Below are positions 56,461-64,000 of a stretch of DNA of 64,000 nucleotides, piece after piece (positions within the stretch are counted from its first letter, which is position 1; each line of letters opens with the position of its first letter). Source of the stretch: Botrytis cinerea B05.10 (Eukaryota > Ascomycota > Leotiomycetes > Helotiales > Sclerotiniaceae); contig NC_037316.1 in the NCBI RefSeq assembly GCF_000143535.2, positions 434,001 through 498,000 of the forward strand, in the 5' to 3' direction. The position numbers were made by a program, and so were the translations under genes. The notes beneath the pieces are model-generated. The model was not told the origin of the DNA. It saw nothing but the letters and a program-made list of their open reading frames with translations, and ran no database searches.

Positions 56461-58187
56461 TCAGTAGTCATCGATGAAGCTTTCAATCATCGCAATACGC
56501 TTCGTGGCTTTCTCGCGGATTTCCTGCTGAACTGTAAGCTCCTGTTCTTTTGCAATTGCAGCCTTAAGCTCCAGATCTGCTCTGTTCTTGTGAGCAATGA
56601 TAGCGAGTTCCAATTCTCTATATTTCTCCTCGGCCGCGTGTACTTTTTGTTGTTCCAATTCCCGATTTTCTCTCATCACGCTCGTCACATTAGATGTACT
56701 GTCCGGAATGTTTCTTTGCGTTGCAGATTCGAGAGAAGGTTGTTGGACTTCGATAGTTGATATTGCAACATCATTTGTTGAAAGTTCATTCTGTTCTGGT
56801 ACAATTGAGTGGCGACCAAAAATCTCGGGTTTGTCCTGAAGCTTCCATGTTAGAAGAATTCTCAATAAAGAAACGATTGAATGATCAAAATCGAACAAAA
56901 ATTTGAGCCTACCTGAGATTTTGAGTCAACCAGAATTCCTCCATGATTTTTCATCAGAATCTCCGGGCCCAGACTGTGGCGGACTCTTTTAGCTGGTTCC
57001 TCCTCTGCTTGATGATAATAACCAATGTCTGACACGCGATAACGCTTTAATCCTGTGCTTTGCAATTCCGGTTCATCAAGAATGGGAGTGGATAGTTCTT
57101 CGGTCTGTAGCTCAACTTCCTTCTGAAGCTTTGCTTCTTTCGCATCCATAGCTCTCTGATATTTATACCACAACTAATTCTCTTGATTAGTGACTATGGA
57201 CTAGAGTAGTGACCTAATCAATGCGCTCGTACCTTGATCTGTTCTCTGCTCAAACCAGTATCTTCCGTCAACTGGTTCACCACGGGGTTGTCTATACGAT
57301 TGTATATTTTATACTGAACCATCAGCAGATCATGCTGCCAAGGTGAAATCAGGACTTGTAGATCTTCCATAGTCATCTCAGCCTTCGAATTGTTCTGCTA
57401 TTTTAACATCGTCAGCAAAGTCCGAGCTATTGTATGCAATGGTTTAAAGATTGATTACCTGTAAATGGTCTTCGGTTGAGGATTCAGGCATCGAAAGCCA
57501 AGTATAAACTTTAGACGCTGTATGTCCCGGAGAATTTTGTGCAGCCTTCCCTCCACGAACTCGAGGTATTCCACGCGAGGATTTCTCAATCGCATCTGCA
57601 GTTCTTTCATCGAAGTTGTACTTTTCTCTCCCCTTATTTTTCCAGTAGGTGTAAATGTTTGGAATTTTTCGGTAGATCTGATGCTGTTCTAAAGCCTCTG
57701 CCACCATATGCCAAATTTGATCCGCCGTGATGGGTTCAAGTTTGAGTTCTTTCTCCTTATCTCGCTGGGTTTTGATGCATTGGTATGCAATCTCACTCTC
57801 CTCATCCGACCAGTTGCTTCCTTTCGCCCAAGGTTTAGAAGCATCGTCTCCGGACCTAATTTGAAACAGAACGTCACTTTTAGTGTCAGTCTCTCCCTCA
57901 TAGTCTTCAATTTCCTCTTCGCCTCTTTCTTCGCCCTCCGTATCACTGGAATCCCCATAACCAAATGAATTTTTCTTTGACGATTTCGGTCGAGGTGGTT
58001 GATTCAGACGCATCCACTTAAAATAAATGGCATGTGCTTGTCGATTCCATCCATATGTTTCCATCTCACCGGCAACCATCTCCCAGAATGGATTATTCGA
58101 TCCGCGTATGCTAATATATGCCTGACGGCTACAGATCTCCTTCAGCTTGGCAACCTCTTCAGATTGCCATCTTTTACCCTTTACCAT
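56461..58187 (-). CDS. double SANT/Myb-like, homeodomain-like, coiled-coil protein (paralog 1)
   Basis: Four exons in reading order: 57459-58187, 57233-57397, 56913-57173 and 56461-56835, giving 509 aa; introns of 61, 59 and 77 nt keep frame. Not a recognised named gene. Module 1 (about 5-62) starts KGKRWQSEEVAKLKEI and ends AIYFKWMRL. Module 2 (about 126-200) is WSDEESEIAYQCIK...IWHMVAEALEQ...YTYWKNKGREKYNFDER. Residues 255-308 read as a divergent homeodomain: helix 1/2 around WQHDLLMVQYKIYN, then DNPVVNQLTEDTGLSREQIK and LWYKYQRAMD, where W48 and R53 remain but N51 is Tyr. An intron splits helix 3 after position 46. The C-terminal ~60 residues form a coiled coil with LELAIIAHKNRADLELKAA. 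Start: ATG at 58187; a 5' exon splicing at TTTGCAG (58212-58218) is possible. A nuclear DNA-binding role is inferred. Confidence 0.83.
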
Positions 58188-59325
58188 TGCAGTATTTTCT
58201 GGCACCTGCAAATGATCTAAAAAAAAAATAGAATTGGAAGTTCAATAAAAATTGCAAGATAGTTATGGTAGCAGAGAAATATCTGTTGATAGTGTAAACA
58301 ATGAGGAGCTCAAAGTATAAAGTCTTCTTGAGTTGCTGGCTATGGGCGAGCTGGCAATTATTTAATGTCAAAGTCCTACAAAGTATTTGAAGATGAGACA
58401 CAGGAAAACGGGAAGGCGCGTAAGCAAACGTGCTGTGCCGCAACAGAGTTGTCGCGTAAAGTCTATTTTTAACAGATTCGGGCGCGTGTTGATAGGTTTG
58501 AATTAAAAAGTCACATGGACACGCGATCTCGTCCTACATTGACAAGATATCGATGTCCCTCCAATTTATTCTATTTAGGACTAAATTTAATAGTGGATGC
58601 TTATCAAAAGAATCATGCTTTCACCTTAATGAACAGATTCATTGGCATTAGGAGCCACGAAAATTCATTCTTAACATCTCCACTATCGACTAGAATATTT
58701 TTTACTATAGGTTACTGTTTGTATGAGAGAGATACGGGTGTCGTAGCACATACGATGGCAAGTTCTAAATTTCAAAGCTGTATTCTGTCTAATGAAGAGC
58801 TAGCCTCTTTCGCATTCGCTTAGGTGATACAGCGGTCATTGAATTGAAGTCATCCCACCTACATTCACACAGTTACCCTCTCCTAGTTCATCCATTTAAT
58901 CCACTCTCTCACATATATAAAACTACAGATGGATGCATAATAGCGAGAAAGAAGTTGCAGGTCGATTCATTTTCTTGCTTTCCCGAAGATTTTATTAGTC
59001 GATATTCAAGGAGCAACGAATTCTGTGTGGCATGTTTCAAGAATTCTTCGAGATTGTAGATGAGTTGTTTCTTCTCCTCGACAGTTCTTGTCTTTCATTG
59101 TACAGCTAGCTTCTGTTCTCGAGAACTTACTAGGTGGTTGATGAATTAGTAACACTTGTAAATTTTGATGGCTCATGTAGCACGTGAGAATCGTTTTGCA
59201 TAACTTCATGGAGTAGAAGCTTGCACTTCAAAATTTGTAACCAAAGTAGTATTGTATGCCCGCAAAATCCAACGCAGCAACCTCTGAATCGCCGCCAAGA
59301 TAGATATTCTAAATCATGCCAACCT
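58188..59325. other. intergenic: upstream region of paralog 1 and 3' flank of next gene
   Basis: About 1.1 kb. A pyrimidine tract plus TTTGCAG just upstream of 58212 may be the end of a 5'-UTR or upstream intron of paralog 1. A 102-codon frame at 58515-58823 (+) has no recognisable content. Confidence 0.5.
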
Positions 59326-60401
59326 TTACAAAAGGGCCGGGCCCTTCTCTTTTCTTCGCGTACTTTTCTCCTTTGCAGATCCTCTCACTTCACTACTTGT
59401 AGTAATCTTTGCATCCAATCTACTAAACCACTTTCCCAACCACACCTCTTGCTCCTCATCCGCCCCGCACATCAAAATCTCCTTCAAAACCTCGACTCCA
59501 TAATCCTTATACCTCAACTCCGGAACTGCATAACGAAGCTCATTTGCCCACTTGCCCGTTTTCTTGAGCTTGCGTCTTCTCAATGGCAGTCCTAACGCTT
59601 TCCGAGTTTCGCCATCTGGATCGTCGTCAAGTGGACGAAAGGGACGTTTGATTGGGGATTTGACTTTCTGAAATAGGGACCGATCAGTACATGTGGATAA
59701 ATGACAAGGAGAATGGGCGGATGACGAGAGTCTTACTTCTTTTCCCGCTAGGGCATTCTTCACTAATTCTAATTCCTTTTGCCGTTGTCTTCTCTCAGAT
59801 TCGGAGATGGGCTCAGGGAGGTTTCCAGTAGCTGTCCAATTTATCAGTATCATGAGATGATCGGATGTCATGCAAAAACCATACCTCGTAGTGCATTATC
59901 TTTCTCTCTCTTTTCTTGAGCCTCTAAGCACTCGATGGACCGTAACAGACGATCGCGCTCTTTAGCACTGATGGCTCTCTCATGCGAATTCTTGAAGGAA
60001 GTATCAATGATAGCGAGAAGTTGCTTTCTAAGTTCCTCGATCCGAATCCTTAGTTCGGATTTTGGTTTTATCTCATACCTAACTGCAAATGGCGTGCTTG
60101 AATGTCTCAATCTTTCCAGTGGGGCTTTGCAGTCTTCTTGTTTGTCATCAGATACGTTCCGAAAGGTATTTTCTTCCGGCTCCTCATAGATTTTCGGCTG
60201 AGCTGATAGCATAGAAGCTTCTTTTGTGAACCTTGGGGATTCATTTTCTGTGGGGACCTGAAGCTTAGTTTTCATAACCTCTCTGCGAAGGAAAGCTTGA
60301 AGACCGAGTTTCTTGGTCATGATGACGGATCGAGGTGGCGGAGGTTCAAGCACTTGGTATTCTTGGGAGAAGCCAGTATTACTACGTATACTTACACCCA
60401 A
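59326..60401 (-). CDS. unrecognised coiled-coil protein
   Basis: Three exons in reading order: 59885-60401, 59737-59831 and 59326-59667, giving 317 aa. Intron 1 (53 nt, GTATGG, CTGAT branch, CAG) is phase 1. Intron 2 (59668-59736, 69 nt, GTAAGA, ACTGAT, TTTCAG) is stop-free and in frame, so an unspliced form would add 23 residues. I do not recognise the protein. The N-terminus has Met28 followed by TKKLGLQAFLRREVMK, an alternative start. Residues ~110-200 form a Lys/Arg/Glu coiled coil (KSELRIRIEELRKQLLAIID). The C-terminal part is basic (LPLRRRKLKKTGKWANELRY) and ends RRKEKGPALL. It lies between the two homeodomain paralogs, back to back with paralog 2 (starts 736 bp apart), which raises the possibility of co-regulation. 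Confidence 0.7.
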
Positions 60402-61137
60402 AGAATTCGATTTTATAACGAAGCACTTAGATACTAATCTAGTTCAAAGATGCGGGGTAAGCACAAGATGTTGGTGAATATTAAACATTACTTATTGGAT
60501 TCTTAAGAACCACAAGATACTGACGGCATTCTCTTCTGGATATGTTCGGCGATGAAGATAGGGATTGACAATCTACAGCACCGTGGCAGCGATAATGCGA
60601 AATCTCGTCATGAAACACGTAGAGCATCCTATATAACCAGCCGCAGACTAGCTAGATATTGAACAACTATGTTCAAACTAGTTTAGCCACACAGATTGAT
60701 CCTTGATAAGTTTGTAAAAATTCTACAAGTTAAGTGAGAAATCCTAACTCGATACAGAAGATTCAAAATGATTTTCTGGCTCCTTGGTCAATTTCAAATC
60801 TGAAAATACACGGGCATCGATCAGGATTACTTTAAACTTCAAAGATGCGAGATCGGAGTATTGATATTCAAAAATGAGAGCAAGTGCTCTACCACTTCAA
60901 ATTATGAGTCGATGTTGAGGGCAAAGTGACATCGATCTTTTTGGTCCACCTTGCTTTGTTTATCTCAGCTTTCAGAAACGTATTATACAATGTCAGCTTC
61001 GTCCATGTCATATTACTATGGCTAGCTCGGAAAATTGCCTTTTGATCTTGACCTGAATAATCTTCCACCTTTTTCTCTGTAAAAGCTCGACATCTTTCGG
61101 TCTTCGCCAGCAACAGGGAACCCGTCCACGTTGTATC
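60402..61137. other. divergent promoter between the coiled-coil gene and paralog 2
   Basis: 735 bp shared upstream region of two divergent genes; no ORF supported. Confidence 0.55.
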
Positions 61138-62867
61138 ATGCAATCATCGTAAGTATTATCATCTTGCTTGTATTACACTTAACGGTGTCAATCTATTTCT
61201 GGAGGTGTATACTAACTTCTCCACCTTGCAGCCCATCGACAAAGATGGAAGTCGATTCAGAACAACCGTTCGCAGAAACAGCCGCGCGTTGGAATTGGAG
61301 CTTACCAGAGGAAGAATGTCTAATTCGGCTCATTAAAAAGCACAAGAAAAGAGTTGAAGACGGTGAAAACCCCAAGGGCAATCTCTTTGACGAGGTATCC
61401 ATCGAGCTCAATGAACTAGGATTTGGCATACAAAGAACTGGTACCGCGTGTGACCAGAAATGGCGTCGAATTTGCAACAAAAATTCGACGCTGCGGGCCG
61501 CAGATGCATGGAAGGATGACAAAGATTTAGATGCTGACTTCGATGTCGCCGAACATTCTACTTCATGTGAGGATGAAGCTGATGGAGTTTTCACTAGCAT
61601 GGCCGACGAAAGTCAAAAGCGATTTTGCAAGCCATGGACTGAGGAAGAATCCAGAATTCTCTACGAGGAAATCAAAACTTTTACGGAATTGAGAGCTCAA
61701 GGAGGTTTACCAAAGTCCACTGCAGTGGAACTTTTCAATCATGTAACGCCATTACTCAAATTGAAAGGCTGTGTTAGAACCCCGCAGGCTTGTCAACGAT
61801 ATTGGCGCTCCACTGGTAGCGAGTTGTGGAACTACGATGAGCGAGCTTTCGGTGATTTTAAGGTCAGTTTCTAATTATGCCTTGCACTGGTATGTCTAAC
61901 ATTCCCGTAGTTGCTTGATGTGCGCAGCGCAAAGTCTACCAAGCCATCTTCTGAAAGCAATGATAGAGCAGTAGTGGAGGACAAATATCCAAGAGGAACG
62001 CTCAGAAAAGAACAAAAAATTGCACTAAATCAACTAGCTGAGCAGACACTAAGCCCTACCACGGAGCAAGAGGAGAGGCTCGTGAAAGATCACAGCATCA
62101 GTGCTTTCCAGATTTCGGTATGACTAAATTCTGACCCCGCGTCCCAAAAGCTTATAGTTTCTAATGAGATTCCCAGACCTATTTCGCAAATAAGAGATCC
62201 TGTCAAAAGAAGGAAACAGCAAAAAATGCGGTAGACCAGGAAAATCCCAAACGGAAGCAATTTGAAAGATTGGCCGAGGACATCGCTGATGGTAACGAGT
62301 CGGTTGTTGCTCGAGCAAATCGTGTTTCGAGAAATGCAAAGAGACCCAGAATGTCAAGTTCCTCCCAGATAGCATTCAACAATGATGGAAGTAGTGCTCA
62401 GCTACGATTAAGTACCGAAGAAGTGAGTAGGAGCGAGTATATATAATGTGTGATCATTGCTAACATGGAGCTAGGATTATATTCGAAAGTCTTCTACCTC
62501 GTCACTACTTCCCAAACCTGCCAGATTGTACACACCCAACACAGAGTTTATAGGATCGAATGCCCCTATCGAAAACAACAATTCACCTCTGAGCCCCGAA
62601 AACACCATGGAGAATACACCAAATTCAGATGACGAGGCTGGATTCAAAGAAATGCAAGAAATGGTGCTCGTTCAGCGTCGCAGAATCGAGGAAAGAATTG
62701 CAGCATCGATTGATAGAAGAAAGCAACTGGAGTTAGAAACCATTAGACATCAGACTAGGGCGGATATGGAGCGAGAGGCGGCGGAAGGAACCCAGAAAAA
62801 AGTCGACGAGGAACTCAGGGTCGAGGCTCGATTGAGGACTAGACTCAATCAAATCGGAAGCTTGTAG
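61138..62867 (+). CDS. double SANT/Myb-like, homeodomain-like, coiled-coil protein (paralog 2)
   Basis: Five exons: 61138-61148 (11 nt), 61232-61862, 61911-62117, 62177-62422 and 62475-62867, giving 495 aa; introns 48-83 nt with TACTAAC/CTAAC branches. Module 1 (about 24-90) begins WNWSLPEEECLIRLIKKHKK and ends ACDQKWRRICNK. Module 2 (about 139-210) is WTEEESRILYEEIK...RYWRSTGSELWNYDER, parallel to paralog 1. The homeodomain-like part (about 241-295) runs RGTLRKEQKIALNQLAEQ, LSPTTEQEERLVKDHSISAF, then QIS-TYFANKRS. It keeps F49, N51 and R53 and has Tyr at 48. The phase-0 intron lies between positions 46 and 47, exactly as in paralog 1. A basic stretch (RNAKRPRM) may be a nuclear signal. The C-terminus is a coiled coil with QLELETIRHQTRADMEREAA. 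The model uses the upstream 11-nt exon; Met9 is an alternative start. Confidence 0.85.
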
Positions 62868-63942
62868 AGTAGAGGACAGGAGAACATTTTCACGCGTTAT
62901 TAGCATTGATTCGCCTTTGCGCTGCGAGAGCTCTCCTCTTTTGCAATCAACTTATGAAGGGATCGCTGTATGTAATTAGGACGGAATAGTAGATGCAGTT
63001 AATAATAATACAATAATGGATTCACAAGTTCACAAGGCACATACCCTTTCCCAATCATCATAGTCATAAAAAACGTATGCTCTATTCGACTACCACAAAA
63101 ATGCTAGGCACATTATTTTACAATTTGACCTGTAGTGAATGACCATGAGCCCTCTTGATGCAAGTGTACTGACTCAACCGTTCCGTCATTTCTTGTATAC
63201 GTACATTAGCCCACGATTGATACATGATGGTCCACGAGATTTGCCCTTCTACGAGTCACCACTTATTAGAACAGATTCAACGAAGAAGTGAACATCATGA
63301 CCAAAAACCTCTCATCTTATTTCAAAACTAATCAAACCCAGCAGCAACCTTCAAGGTGCCACCTCTCCTCCTGCGAAGGTTGAAGGAAATGACTGTCTAC
63401 TTATCACGACATGAAGCTAAACCTCATTCAACCATCAAGATATGCACCGCCCTTCCATTCACTCAATATCACGCCGGGAAATCATTTCTTCCGCCTGTTT
63501 TGGAAGAAAATTTGACACGCTAGTGGGAGGTACCCAGAGGAGTCAGATATTGTATTTTAGTCTCGAGCGAATCTTTCCTTTTGTTTACTTGTCAACAACA
63601 ACCTTTGGAGCGCTCGACGTCCAACCTCTCTGTCAGTTGTTCTTTACGCTCCTTGCGCATTTTCTGCGCTGAATGTACTCGATCGATCGCATAATTCATT
63701 TCATTCAAATATCGAGTTTACTTTTTTGATTTTCCATACGAGCCTCGTGTCGAGAATTGAGCAGCACGAACTCTTTTCAAACGACTTCATCTCATCCACC
63801 GATACCTACTTTCAATAACAGCAAATAATCGAGCCACTTGCTGCCTTGAGTACATTGAAGTTACGCTATCGTCTCTCCAATTTTCAATCCCTTCGAATTT
63901 TTCCAACTACCAAAAAAAACTGCGATTTCGAATTTCGGTAAA
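62868..63942. other. intergenic: upstream region of the last gene
   Basis: About 1.1 kb with a pyrimidine-rich leader just before the ATG at 63943. No supported gene; a 76-codon frame at 63442 looks accidental. Confidence 0.55.
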
Positions 63943-64000
63943 ATGGCATCACCTGATGAGATTTCTGTCAAGGAAGTACCAGCTCCCACTAAGGACGGAG
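63943..64000 (+). CDS. start of an unidentified gene, cut by the window end
   Basis: ATG in good context (GGTAAAATGGC) after a long pyrimidine-rich leader typical of highly expressed fungal genes. Only about 19 codons are visible (MASPDEISVKEVPAPTKDG), too few to identify it. Confidence 0.5.
   Translation, partial: MASPDEISVKEVPAPTKDG

Noticed and set aside
58515..58823. 102-codon frame between paralog 1 and the coiled-coil gene
   Set aside because: No homology or splice signals; AT-rich intergenic sequence.

Overview
The window looks like nuclear DNA of a filamentous ascomycete (Pezizomycotina). A Leotiomycetes/Sclerotiniaceae-type genome is my best guess, but that is inference from gene content. 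The evidence is short GT-AG introns (48-154 nt, most 48-105) with CTAAC/CTGAC-type branch points, AT-rich microsatellite-laden intergenic DNA, and a gene set typical of moulds: NADPH nitrate reductase, HET-domain protein, cutinase, chitin synthase, Hsp88, and a Cya5-like pentatricopeptide protein. I find 18 protein-coding genes, two of them cut by the window ends, and no rRNA, convincing tRNA or CRISPR.

Layout. 0-10 kb: the 3' part of a DDB1/CPSF-A-like beta-propeller gene, then eIF5B and POL5 (all +). 10.7-16 kb: an accessory patch with a HET-domain gene, a 438-bp non-autonomous hAT-type element with an 8-bp target duplication, and a secreted cutinase. 16-26 kb: Cya5-like PPR (-), SRP68 (+) and an intron-free nitrate reductase (-) with NIT4/NirA-type and GATA sites upstream. 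28-32.4 kb: UPF2/NMD2 (+). 34-36.5 kb: hsp88 (-), with a 7-nt first coding exon and a phased heat-shock element upstream. 38-40.5 kb: a chitin synthase (-). 40.5-47.7 kb: a 7-kb gene-poor, microsatellite-dense stretch. 47.7-50.2 kb: an Atos/FAM214-like gene (-). 51 kb: FYV7 (+), with a G25 tract just after it.

52-63 kb is the most unusual part. Two genes (56.5-58.2 kb, - strand; 61.1-62.9 kb, + strand) encode proteins of about 500 aa with the same novel-looking architecture. Each has two Myb/SANT-like modules, the second ending in a YDER-like signature, then a divergent homeodomain and a C-terminal coiled coil. The homeodomain is interrupted in both at the same place in helix 3 (between residues 46 and 47) by a phase-0 intron. 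A third gene (52.1-54.4 kb) has the SANT-like modules and coiled coil but no homeodomain. Upstream of it lies a degenerate minisatellite of about 82-bp period. An unrecognised coiled-coil gene (59.3-60.4 kb) sits between the two homeodomain genes. I interpret this as a locally expanded family of putative DNA-binding proteins.

Most other genes are housekeeping functions in translation and RNA metabolism (eIF5B, POL5, SRP68, UPF2, FYV7, Cya5-like) and do not form an operon-like pathway. Gene models were built by hand: every splice junction given keeps the reading frame, but none is backed by transcript data.
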